From Pseudonocardia oroxyli (lineage in GTDB: Bacteria > Actinomycetota > Actinomycetes > Mycobacteriales > Pseudonocardiaceae), in assembly GCF_900102195.1 (NCBI RefSeq), contig NZ_FNBE01000001.1, forward strand, positions 434,001 to 498,000: a stretch of 64,000 nucleotides of DNA. The letters run 5' to 3'. Shown here in pieces: positions 52,946 through 61,200 of the stretch (within the stretch, counting starts at the first letter, position 1; the number at the start of each line of letters is the position of its first letter). Position numbers and translations under genes: made by a program. The notes below the pieces were generated by a model, which saw nothing but the letters and a program-made list of their open reading frames with translations, did not search any database and was not told the origin of the DNA.

Positions 52946-54438
52946 GCGATCACCACCAGGTCACACCGGCCGCTGAGCAGCCCGGCCGCCAGATCCTCCC
53001 GCAGCGCGGCGGGTCCCTCCACCGCGGTGAGCACCCCGCGTTCGAGCCGGATGCGCTCGGCCAGGTCGAGCCGGGTCAGCAGGGCGGGCCGGTCGGACGG
53101 ACCGGTGAGCAGCACGTCCCCGGTCACCGCGGCGACCACCGCGTCCCCCTCGGCCGACCACGGGTCGGCCAGGTCGGACGCGAGCGGGGGCAGCGCCGGC
53201 ACGTCGGTCCGACTCGCGAACACCCGCCCCCGGTGCTCCCCCGGCTGCGCGAGCACCCGGTCCACGATCCCGGGCTCGGACGCGGCCGGGACGGGCGAGG
53301 CCCCCGCGTACTGCGCGAACGCCGCCTCCACGACGTCCGGGGCGGTCTGGGCGAAGCGCTCCAGCGGCACGTTCCCCGCCCTCGACATGTAGGACACCAT
53401 GAGCCGCGCCGCGGGGAGCCCGAGCCGGCCGGGGAAGGACTCCCACCACAGCTGCGAGCGCCGGGCGAGCTCCTGCAACCGCGCGACGGCGGGGCGGCGG
53501 ACCGCCTCGTACCTCCCGAACGCCTCCGTCACCGACGACGCCTCCTGCAGCTCCGCGACCAGCGCGATCGCGTCCTCCATCGCCAGCTTGGTGCCGGACC
53601 CGACGGAGAAGTGCGCCGTGTGCGCGGCGTCGCCGAGCAGCACGGTGTTCCCGTCCGACCACCGCCCGCAGGAGACGGTGCGAAAGCGCAGCCAGCGCGT
53701 GCGGTTGCCGAGCAGCGGCTGCCCCCGCAGCTGCCCGGCGAAGGCCTGCTCCAGGAAGCGGAGCGAGACCTCGTCCGACCCGCCCTCGGCCACCTCGGCG
53801 CGGTCGAAGCCCGCACGCCGCCAGGTCTGCTCGTCGGTCTCGATGAGGAAGGTGGACCGGCCGCCGGAGTACGGGTAGGCGTGCGTGACGAACGTGCCGA
53901 ACTCCGTGGCGACCGGGGCGAACACCGCGTCGGGCAGGGGGAACTCCGTGCCGCACCACAGGTACAGACCCTTGCCGACCTCCACCGACTCGGCGAAGTC
54001 CCCGAGGGAGCGGGTCGCGCTGGACACGCCGTCCGCGGCGATCACCACGTCCGCGTCGAGCTCGCCCGCGGACCGGCGGCTCCCGAAGTCGAGCACGACC
54101 CCGGCCTTCTCCGCGTGCCGCTGCAAGATGGCGAGCAGCTCGGTGCGGGCCACGCCGATCAGGCGGTCGTTGCGCACGCGCACGACGTCCCCGCCCACGT
54201 CGAGCGTCATGTCGTGGCGCAGGCCGGCCGCAACCAGGTCCCGCAGGGTGTCCGGGTCCGCGGCCGCCAGCTTGCGCTGGGTGCCCGCGGCCAACCCGAC
54301 CCCGAACCCAAACGTGGTGTCCGGGTCCCCCTGCTCGTGGACGCGGACCTCGCAGGCGGGGTACGCGAGCTTCAGCAACCGGGCGGCGTAGAGCCCGCCC
54401 GGTCCTCCGCCCAGCACCGCGACGCGTCGTGGCTGCAT
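52942..54438 (-). CDS. FAD-dependent aromatic-CoA monooxygenase-like enzyme
   Basis: 498-residue flavoprotein hydroxylase. The FAD motif is GGGPGGLYAARLLKLAYP, followed by DPDTTFGFGVGLAAGTQRKL, which resembles salicylyl-CoA 5-hydroxylase and 2-aminobenzoyl-CoA monooxygenase N-domains. DVVIAADGVSSATR is the DG motif and NTVLLGDAAHTAHFSVGSGTKLAMEDA the second FAD motif. The C-terminal oxidoreductase half of the bifunctional relatives is absent. The ATG at 54438 has GGGAGGT 7 nt upstream. First gene of the cluster operon, reading away from hyuA. Confidence 0.85.
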   Translation of the reverse strand: MQPRRVAVLGGGPGGLYAARLLKLAYPACEVRVHEQGDPDTTFGFGVGLAAGTQRKLAAADPDTLRDLVAAGLRHDMTLDVGGDVVRVRNDRLIGVARTELLAILQRHAEKAGVVLDFGSRRSAGELDADVVIAADGVSSATRSLGDFAESVEVGKGLYLWCGTEFPLPDAVFAPVATEFGTFVTHAYPYSGGRSTFLIETDEQTWRRAGFDRAEVAEGGSDEVSLRFLEQAFAGQLRGQPLLGNRTRWLRFRTVSCGRWSDGNTVLLGDAAHTAHFSVGSGTKLAMEDAIALVAELQEASSVTEAFGRYEAVRRPAVARLQELARRSQLWWESFPGRLGLPAARLMVSYMSRAGNVPLERFAQTAPDVVEAAFAQYAGASPVPAASEPGIVDRVLAQPGEHRGRVFASRTDVPALPPLASDLADPWSAEGDAVVAAVTGDVLLTGPSDRPALLTRLDLAERIRLERGVLTAVEGPAALREDLAAGLLSGRCDLVVIA

Positions 54439-54461
54439 CGCCAACCTCCCTTTACGGTTAC

Positions 54462-54475
54462 GTCGACTATTCGAC
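54462..54475. promoter_or_regulatory. operator copy 1 of catabolic cluster
   Basis: GTCGACTATTCGAC: arms GTCGA/TCGAC around CTAT, 24 bp before the monooxygenase start codon. It is repeated in inverse orientation at 54519. Confidence 0.65.
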
Positions 54476-54518
54476 GTCACGGCAACCCAGGAAGTCAAGC
54501 TAGACATTCAGCTAGACT

Positions 54519-54532
54519 GTCGAATAGTCTAC
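54519..54532. promoter_or_regulatory. operator copy 2 of catabolic cluster
   Basis: GTCGAATAGTCTAC matches the complement of copy 1 at 13 of 14 positions. It overlaps a possible rightward -10 TAGTCT (54525-54530), which has TAGACA 18 nt upstream (54501-54506). Confidence 0.65.
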
Positions 54533-54571
54533 TCAACCGTCAGCCACCCACCGCGAAGGAGCGTGTGAGAC

Positions 54572-56680
54572 ATGGCCTATGTCATCGGAGTGGACGTGGG
54601 CGGCACGTTCACCGATGCCGTGCTGGACGACGGAACGGGCGACGCGGCCGGGACGGTGCTCGCCGCGAAGTCCCCGTCGACGCCCCCGGACTACTCCCGG
54701 GGTGTGCTCGACGTGCTGGGCCTGCTGGCCGAGCAGCTCGGTCGTCCTCTGCCGGAGATGCTCGCGGACACCCACCACATCGCGCACGGCACCACCTCCT
54801 CGCTGAACGCGCTGGTCATGGGGAACGTGCCCCCGGTCGGGTTCCTCACCACCAAGGGACACCGGGACTCGATCTTCATCATGAACGTCGAGGGCAGGTA
54901 CCTCGGCCGGTCCCCGCACGAGCTGCAGCACGTCCTCGGGCAGACCAAGGACCACGCGCTGCTGCCGAAGCGGCACGCGCTCGAGGTCACCGAGCGGATC
55001 GACCGGGACGGCACCGTCGTCGTCGGGCTGGACGAGGAGGAGGCCCGCGCGGCGATCCGCTCCCTGGTCGCGGACGGGGTCAGCGCCATCGCCGTGTCGC
55101 TGCTGTGGTCCTTCCGCAACCCGGTGCACGAGCGCCGGCTCCGCGAGCTGATCGCCGAGGAGGCCCCGGACCTGTTCGTGGCGCTGTCGTCCGAGGTCAG
55201 CCCCCGGATCCGGGAGTTCGCCCGCAACGCCACCACGATCATGTCGACCCAGATCGGGCCGGGTCTGCGGGACTACCTGGGCACCCTGGAGAGCGCGCTG
55301 CGCGAGAAGGGACTGACCGGGCCGCTGCTCGTCATGCAGTCCAACGGCGGCGCCGTCGCGGCGAAGGAGGCCCCTGCGGCCGCGATCAGCACGGTCGGGT
55401 CGGTCCTGACCGGCGGCGTCGTCGGGTCCGTGGCGCTGGGCCGCCAGCTCGGCCACCGCAACATCATCTCCACCGACGTCGGCGGCACGACGTTCCTGGC
55501 GGGCCTGGTCGTCGACGGCGAGCCGGTCCGGGACACCACCACGGTGATCAACCACCACCCGATCAACGTCCCGACCCTGCGGGTGGACGCGATCGGCTCC
55601 GGCGGCGGCGCCATCGCCTGGCTCGACGCGGGCGGCAACCTCCGCATCGGCCCGCGCAGCGCCCAGGCCGTGCCCGGCCCCGCCTGCTACGGGGCGGGCG
55701 GCACCGAGCCGACCAACACCGACGCGAACCTGGTGCTGGGCATCCTGCCGGAGAAGGGTCTGCTCGGCGGGCGCAAGCCGCTGTCGCTGGAGCTCGCGCG
55801 CCAGGCCATCGACACCCAGATCGCGAAGCCGCTGGGGCTGTCGGTCGAGGAGGCCGCGGCCGCCATCCACACGGTGCAGAACGCCCAGACCGGTGACCTG
55901 CTGCGCAAGACCGTCGTGGAGTCCGGCCACGATCCGCGCAACTTCGTGCTCTACGCCTTCGGCGGCGCAGGCCCCGCGCACTGCGCCGGCTACGCCGCGG
56001 AGGTCGGGTGCGAGACCGTCGTGGTCCCGCTCGGGCCCGTGGCCAGCGCGTTCTCCGCGTTCGGGCTCGCGTCCAGCGACATCGTGCTGGCCGCCGAGCT
56101 CTCCGACCCGACCGTCGTCCCCTTCGACCCGCAGCGGGCCGAGCGCAACTTCGCGGAGCTGGAGCAGCAGGTCCGCGCGGGGCTGGAGCGCCAGGGCCTC
56201 GCCTTCGAGAAGGTCGAGCTGCACCGCGAGATCGACATGCGGTACTCGATGCAGCTCGCCGAGGTCACCGCGCCCGTCGCGGGCGGCCCGCTGGGCATGC
56301 CGGAGATCGAGGAGGCGGCCGCCGCCTTCGAGAAGCGCTACGCCGAGCTGTACGGCAAGGACGCCGGGTTCCGCGAGGCCGGCATCCAGGCCATCACCTT
56401 CCGGGTCCGGGCCGTCGGCGTGCTGCCGTTCCGCCCCGAGCTCCCCGAGATGCCCGCCGCCACCGGGGAGGCGACCCCGTTCACCACCCGCCCGGTCTGC
56501 CTGGACGCCGCCACCGGCTACGTCGACACCCCGGTCTACGACTACCGCGAGCTGCGGGCGGGCCACGTGCTGGCGGGGCCCGCGATCGTCGAGGTGCCGA
56601 CCACCACCGTCGTCGTCCCCGGCGGGACCACGGGCACCGTCGACCACCTGGGCAACCTCACGATCAGGAGGACCGCATGA
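54572..56680 (+). CDS. hydantoinase/oxoprolinase subunit A family protein
   Basis: 702-residue ATP-dependent HyuA/acetone-carboxylase-beta-like subunit. The ASKHA phosphate loop is IGVDVGGTFTDAVLDDG at the N-terminus, with a second phosphate motif ISTDVGGTTFLAGLV and NFVLYAFGGAGPAHCAGYAAEVG further on. It phosphorylates a substrate carbonyl for hydrolysis or carboxylation together with subunit B. AAGGAG lies 11 nt before the ATG. It diverges from the monooxygenase gene over 133 bp with paired operators. The substrate could be a cyclic amide or a ketone. Confidence 0.92.
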   Translation: MAYVIGVDVGGTFTDAVLDDGTGDAAGTVLAAKSPSTPPDYSRGVLDVLGLLAEQLGRPLPEMLADTHHIAHGTTSSLNALVMGNVPPVGFLTTKGHRDSIFIMNVEGRYLGRSPHELQHVLGQTKDHALLPKRHALEVTERIDRDGTVVVGLDEEEARAAIRSLVADGVSAIAVSLLWSFRNPVHERRLRELIAEEAPDLFVALSSEVSPRIREFARNATTIMSTQIGPGLRDYLGTLESALREKGLTGPLLVMQSNGGAVAAKEAPAAAISTVGSVLTGGVVGSVALGRQLGHRNIISTDVGGTTFLAGLVVDGEPVRDTTTVINHHPINVPTLRVDAIGSGGGAIAWLDAGGNLRIGPRSAQAVPGPACYGAGGTEPTNTDANLVLGILPEKGLLGGRKPLSLELARQAIDTQIAKPLGLSVEEAAAAIHTVQNAQTGDLLRKTVVESGHDPRNFVLYAFGGAGPAHCAGYAAEVGCETVVVPLGPVASAFSAFGLASSDIVLAAELSDPTVVPFDPQRAERNFAELEQQVRAGLERQGLAFEKVELHREIDMRYSMQLAEVTAPVAGGPLGMPEIEEAAAAFEKRYAELYGKDAGFREAGIQAITFRVRAVGVLPFRPELPEMPAATGEATPFTTRPVCLDAATGYVDTPVYDYRELRAGHVLAGPAIVEVPTTTVVVPGGTTGTVDHLGNLTIRRTA

Positions 56681-58977
56681 CCATGCCGATCCCCGGCTCG
56701 GAGGCCTTCTCCAGCCGTCCCGTCGACCCCGACGAGCTGGCCCGCAGCCTGCCGTCGAGCCTCAAGGTCCACACGGTCACCCAGGAGCAGGTCGACGCGC
56801 TGGACCCGCTCACCTACGAGGTGATCCGGCACCGGCTCTGGTCGGTCACCGACGAGATGGGCGAGGCGCTCAAGCGCATGTCCGGCTCGCCGATCGTCAC
56901 GGACGCGAACGACTTCGACTTCGCCATCTCCGACGAGCTCGGCCAGGAGGTGCAGGTCGGCCTCTACAACACCATGCTCGTCGGCGCCGTGGACCTGGCG
57001 ATCTACTGGACGCTCCGCCACCGGGCGGAGAACCCCGGCATCGAGGCCGGCGACATGTTCCTCACCAACGACCCGTGGGTCGGCGGCGGACTGCACCAGA
57101 ACGACGTCATGGTCTACCAGCCCGTCTTCCACGAGGGGAGGCTGTTCGCCTGGACCAGTGCCATCGCGCACCAGCCGGACCTCGGCGGGGTGGGGCTGGG
57201 CTCCTTCTCCCCCGCCGCGCAGGACGTCTTCTCCGAGTCCCTGCCCACCCCGCCGGTCAAGGTCGTCCGCGGCGGACAGCTGCAGCGCGACGTCGCGGAC
57301 CTCTGGGTGCGCCGGTCCCGCGTCCCGATGCTGATCGGGCTGGACCTGCGCGCCAAGATCGGCGCCAACAACGTCGGCGGCGAGCGGCTGCACGCGCTCA
57401 TCGCGCAGTACGGCGCGGACACGGTGAAGGCCGTGATGAAGCGGATGATGTCGGACGCCGAACACCGCCTGCGCGGCAAGCTCGTGGGCATCCCCGACGG
57501 CAGCTGGACCGCCACCGGCTACCAGGACCAGTCCCACGAGGGCGACCGCGGCCTGCACAAGATCACCGTCACCACCACGAAGACCGGGGACCACCTGACC
57601 TTCGACTTCACCGGCACCGACCCGCAGGCCGGCGTCATCAACTGCACCTACGCGGGCATGCGCGGCGGGGTCATGCTGGCGCTGCTGCCGATCCTGGCCA
57701 ACGACATCCCCTGGTCCGCGGGCGGGCTCATGCGCTGCTTCGACCTGGTGACCGAGGAGGGGACGCTCAACAACGCGACCTTCCCCGCCGCCGTCGGGCG
57801 TGGGCCGATCGGCCCAGCCTGGCTGACCGGCAGCCTCATCGCGGAGTGTCTGTCCCAGATGCTCGACCGCGACCTGGAGCTGGGCCGCAACGTCCAGGCC
57901 ACCTGCTGCGGCACGTGGGACACCGCCGTCATCGCGGGGCTGGACGAACGCGGCGAGCAGCCCGCCCCCTTCCTGTCGATCATGATGGAGCCGATGGCGG
58001 GCGGCTACGGCGCCCGCCCGCACGCGGACGGCATGGACACCGGCGGGCTGTTCTGCATCCCGATGGGCCGGGTGCCGGACGTCGAGATGACCGAGTTCCT
58101 CTACCCGCTGCTCACCCTGTGGCGGCGCGAGGAGCCGGACTCCGGCGGCCCCGGGCGACAGCGCGGCGGGCTCGGCGCGTCCATCGCGTTCACCCCGCAC
58201 GGCACGTCGATCCCGATGGGCCTGGTCCTGGCGAGCGCGGGCAAGGCGGTGGCGCAGAACGCGGGCCTGTCCGGCGGGCACCCGGGCAACTCGGGCCTCG
58301 ACGTCGTCGCGCGGCAGAGCCGGGTCGCCGAGATCCTCGCGTCGGGGAGGCTGCCGTCCTCACTCGCCGAGGTCTCGGACACCCTCGAACCCGGTCAGAA
58401 CTACGCGTCCAGCCACCTGGCGCCCGGCGAGGTCTTCTCGATGACCTGGCAGGGCGGCGGCGGGTACGGCGACCCGCTCGCCCGCGACCCCGAGGCGGTT
58501 GCCGGGGACGTCCGTGAGGAGAAGATCACCCGCGCCGCCGCGAAGGACGTCTACGGCGTGGTGCTCGGCGAGGCCGGGATCGACCCCGGGGCCACGGCGG
58601 CGGCTCGCGCGCAGGCCAAGGCGGCCAGGCGGGACCGCTCGCGGGTGACCGGCGAGACCCGCGGCAAGGCGGACGGCGGCACCCGCCGCATCGACGACAA
58701 CCTCGTCGAGGTGAACGGCGCCATCGCCTGCGCCCACTGCCGGGAGGTGCTCGGCGACTCCGCCGAGCCCGGGGCACTGGCCCTCGGCGTGTACGATGGC
58801 CCACCCACGGACGCGGGCCCGCAGATCACCGCGACCGCGGCGGACTACGTGGACGCGGACGTGGTGTTCCGCCAGTACAGCTGCCCGAGCTGCTGGACCG
58901 CCCTCTCGTCCGCGGTCGTCCCGGCCGACCACCCGGACCTCGGCACCACCCTCGGCCGCCTCACCGTCACCCCCTGA
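56677..58977 (+). CDS. hydantoinase/oxoprolinase subunit B fused to a four-Cys domain
   Basis: 766-residue HyuB-like subunit. Family blocks include FDFAISDELGQEVQVGLYNTM, GDMFLTNDPWVGGGLHQNDV, VGGERLHALI and GQRGGLG-type GRQRGGLGASIAF. After the usual end of HyuB (about 600) a linker with many Ala/Arg leads to a C-terminal domain holding CAHC (Cys685, Cys688) and CPSC (Cys736, Cys739). This probable zinc site resembles the small gamma subunit of acetone carboxylase. That hints at carboxylation rather than simple hydrolysis. ATG overlaps the hyuA stop by 4 bp. Confidence 0.88.
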   Translation: MTMPIPGSEAFSSRPVDPDELARSLPSSLKVHTVTQEQVDALDPLTYEVIRHRLWSVTDEMGEALKRMSGSPIVTDANDFDFAISDELGQEVQVGLYNTMLVGAVDLAIYWTLRHRAENPGIEAGDMFLTNDPWVGGGLHQNDVMVYQPVFHEGRLFAWTSAIAHQPDLGGVGLGSFSPAAQDVFSESLPTPPVKVVRGGQLQRDVADLWVRRSRVPMLIGLDLRAKIGANNVGGERLHALIAQYGADTVKAVMKRMMSDAEHRLRGKLVGIPDGSWTATGYQDQSHEGDRGLHKITVTTTKTGDHLTFDFTGTDPQAGVINCTYAGMRGGVMLALLPILANDIPWSAGGLMRCFDLVTEEGTLNNATFPAAVGRGPIGPAWLTGSLIAECLSQMLDRDLELGRNVQATCCGTWDTAVIAGLDERGEQPAPFLSIMMEPMAGGYGARPHADGMDTGGLFCIPMGRVPDVEMTEFLYPLLTLWRREEPDSGGPGRQRGGLGASIAFTPHGTSIPMGLVLASAGKAVAQNAGLSGGHPGNSGLDVVARQSRVAEILASGRLPSSLAEVSDTLEPGQNYASSHLAPGEVFSMTWQGGGGYGDPLARDPEAVAGDVREEKITRAAAKDVYGVVLGEAGIDPGATAAARAQAKAARRDRSRVTGETRGKADGGTRRIDDNLVEVNGAIACAHCREVLGDSAEPGALALGVYDGPPTDAGPQITATAADYVDADVVFRQYSCPSCWTALSSAVVPADHPDLGTTLGRLTVTP

Positions 58978-58980
58978 TCC

Positions 58981-59022
58981 CGTGAGCGGCGATAGTCGCC
59001 ATGGCGACTATCGCCGCTCACG
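58981..59022. terminator. 42-bp palindrome, copy 3 (perfect)
   Basis: A fully self-complementary 42-mer centred on CCATGG, with arms beginning CGTGAGCGGCGATAGTCGC. It begins 3 bp after the hyuB stop and supplies the TGA stop (59018-59020) of the convergent AbiEi-like gene. Confidence 0.85.
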
Positions 59023-59980
59023 AGCACCGCGGGCAGGGGACGAGGTGGCCCGCCCATCCCTCGCGACGCAGGACCGAGGCGACCTCGCGCGCGGCGGCGC
59101 ACGGATCGGCGTCGAGGTCCCGCCAGCCGTAGACCAGCCGGGCGCGGCCCGCCAGCTCGCCGGCGTTGTCCCGACGCCGGTCGCGGAAGGCGGTCCCGTC
59201 CACGAGATGGGTGCGGCCGTCGAGGCGGACCGTCAACGGCACGCCGATCCCGTCGTACACGACGTCCTCGTACAGCTCGGTGCCGTCCACGACGAACGGG
59301 CTCTGTCGCCGACCCGGCGGGATCTCGTGGGCGCGCTCGACGTCGACGGCGTAGCGCTCCTCCAGCGCGGACTGGACCCCGTCCCGGACGAGGGCGATCC
59401 CGGCCCGGATCGCCTTCCGGTGGCGCATCGGCGGCCGCTCGGTCATCCGCTTCTCGACGGTGCCCGGCGCGACCCGGCCGGAGGTCAACGCCGCCACCAG
59501 CATGCGCCTCGCCGCATCGCCGTCCGGCTCGGCGACGGCGAGGTCCAGGGCGGTGTCCGCGCGGCTCGTGCGCGGCGGGTCGGTCGCCACCCGGATGTGG
59601 CGGTGCGCCCGGGACCGGTGCACCACCACGAGCTCCTGCGACACCGCCGAGGCGCCGTAGGGCACGGTGATGTGCACGGGCCCGGCCTCCGGGCGCAGCA
59701 TCCCCCAGATCTCGGCGGCCGTCCGATGGCTGAGGATCGCCGAGGGGCCGCCGTAGAGCAGCGCCGCGACGATCCGGGCCGCTGCCGGGAGCGGGCCGGT
59801 GAACACGGCGTAGACGCGCGGCAGGACCCGCTGCCAGCGCGCCGCCGCCACCTGGGCGACGACGGCACTCCAGCTGTATCCGAGCGTGCGGGCCTGGGCG
59901 AGGCTCACGATCCCGTGCTGTCGGGCGAGCAGGCGGGCGGGGTCCGACGACACGTCGCCGGTTCCGATCACGGCTGTCAT
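59018..59980 (-). CDS. AbiEi-like/DUF559-type protein
   Basis: About 320 residues. The N-terminal part (DPARLLARQHGIVSLAQARTLGYSWSAV) is the winged-helix AbiEi antitoxin-type domain. The middle has VYAVFTGPLP and ILSHRTAAEIWGM. The C-terminal part carries DGTELYEDVVYDGIGVPLTVRLDGR and a RRRDNAGELAGRARL segment, like a Vsr/DUF559 nuclease fold. Such solitary proteins are abundant in actinobacteria; no AbiEii toxin gene is adjacent, so this is not a complete toxin-antitoxin pair. ATG at 59980 is preferred; 60007 is an alternative. Confidence 0.75.
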   Translation of the reverse strand: MTAVIGTGDVSSDPARLLARQHGIVSLAQARTLGYSWSAVVAQVAAARWQRVLPRVYAVFTGPLPAAARIVAALLYGGPSAILSHRTAAEIWGMLRPEAGPVHITVPYGASAVSQELVVVHRSRAHRHIRVATDPPRTSRADTALDLAVAEPDGDAARRMLVAALTSGRVAPGTVEKRMTERPPMRHRKAIRAGIALVRDGVQSALEERYAVDVERAHEIPPGRRQSPFVVDGTELYEDVVYDGIGVPLTVRLDGRTHLVDGTAFRDRRRDNAGELAGRARLVYGWRDLDADPCAAAREVASVLRREGWAGHLVPCPRCS

Positions 59981-60071
59981 GCGCGCAGCGTGACCCGGGC
60001 CGACCATGATCGGCCCGGGTCCGCGCGATCTGTGGATCCGCGATGCCCGGTGTGGACAACCCGGCCACCGT

Positions 60072-60113
60072 CGTGAGCGGCGATAGTCGCTCTAGCGACT
60101 ATCGCCGCTCACG
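60072..60113. terminator. 42-bp palindrome, copy 4
   Basis: 20-bp perfect arms (left CGTGAGCGGCGATAGTCGCT) around a 2-nt centre. It overlaps the last codons and stop (TGA, 60109-60111) of the LLM gene and lies upstream of the AbiEi-like gene. Confidence 0.8.
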
Positions 60114-61200
60114 GGAGGTGGAGGCCCTTCGCCCTCCCGGGGTCGTCGGGGCCCCAGAGCGTGGTGGTGGTCTCCCGCTGGACCAGCGGGATCACCTCCT
60201 CGGCGAAGCGCTGCAGCACCTCCTGCTGGCGCTCGTAGGGAAGGTTGGGGTTGATCGAGACCGACTGGACGTCGTGCCGGTAGGACTTGTGGTAGTCGAC
60301 GATCTTCTCCGCCACCCGCTCCGGGGTGCCGACGAGGGCGGGGCCGTGGGCGACGGCCTCCTCGATCGTCGTGAAGGACATCGTCTTGCCCTTGCGGGTG
60401 TCCCCGGCGTGCGCGGCGGCGAGCTTGGCGGCCATGAACTCGTAGAGGGGCCGGTACTCCGCGACCGCCTCCTCGTCGGTGTCCGCCAGGAACAGCCCGC
60501 CCGAGCCGGAGCCGACGTAGCCCGGTTCGTGCCCGTGCACCGCGCACTGCTCCCGGTACCGGTCGATCAGCACCAGGTAGTTCTCGCGGGGCTGCAGGGC
60601 GTTCGCGGTGAAGAGGGGGTCGCCCCACTTCGCGGCGAGGTCCACCGCGGTCGTCGAGGTGGCCGAGCCGTGCCAGATGCGGAAGGGGCCGTCGAAGGGC
60701 CGCGGGTGGGTGACCACGCCGTCGAGGTCCGGGCGGTGCGTGCCGGTCCAGGACACGGGCCCGTCCCGCAGCAGCAGGCGGAGGAGCTCGTAGTTCTCGG
60801 TGAGGTACTCGTACTGCCTGGCCGGCTCCAGGCCGAACATCGGGAAGTGCTTGTCCTCGTTGCCCTTCCCGATCACGATCTCGAGCCTGCCGCCGGACAG
60901 CTGGTCGATGGTCGCGTAGTCTTCCGCGACGCGGACCGGGTCCAGCAGCGACAACACGGTGACGCCCGTGCTGAGCAGGATCCGGGAGGTGGCCTGGGCG
61001 AGCGCGCCGAGCAGCACCGTCGGGGCGGACGACACGAACTCGCCCGCGTGCCGCTCCCCCACCGCGTACGAGTCGAACCCGAGCGCCTCCGCCCGCACCG
61101 CGGTCTCGACGACCCGGGTGAGCCGCTCGTGCACCGAGATCAGCTCGCCGGTGACCGGGTGCGGGCCGTGCGGCAGGATGTCGAGCACCTGGAACCTCAT
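60109..61200 (-). CDS. LLM-class flavin-dependent oxidoreductase
   Basis: 363-residue luciferase-like monooxygenase. The N-terminal [12 protein letters not shown] leads to ETAVRAEALGFDSYAVGERHAGEFVSSAPTVLLGALAQ, a hallmark, then LDPVRVAEDYATIDQLSGGRLEIVIGKGN. A C-terminal VGTPERVAEKIVDYH is typical. It uses reduced FMN, probably from a separate reductase, to oxidise a small molecule. ATG overlaps the ABC ATPase stop by 4 bp, so it acts on what the transporter imports. The stop lies in a 42-bp palindrome. Confidence 0.9.
   Translation of the reverse strand: MRFQVLDILPHGPHPVTGELISVHERLTRVVETAVRAEALGFDSYAVGERHAGEFVSSAPTVLLGALAQATSRILLSTGVTVLSLLDPVRVAEDYATIDQLSGGRLEIVIGKGNEDKHFPMFGLEPARQYEYLTENYELLRLLLRDGPVSWTGTHRPDLDGVVTHPRPFDGPFRIWHGSATSTTAVDLAAKWGDPLFTANALQPRENYLVLIDRYREQCAVHGHEPGYVGSGSGGLFLADTDEEAVAEYRPLYEFMAAKLAAAHAGDTRKGKTMSFTTIEEAVAHGPALVGTPERVAEKIVDYHKSYRHDVQSVSINPNLPYERQQEVLQRFAEEVIPLVQRETTTTLWGPDDPGRAKGLHLP

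Noticed and set aside
59018-59980. Toxin-antitoxin pair
   Set aside because: Only an AbiEi-like protein is present; no nucleotidyltransferase toxin gene lies beside it.
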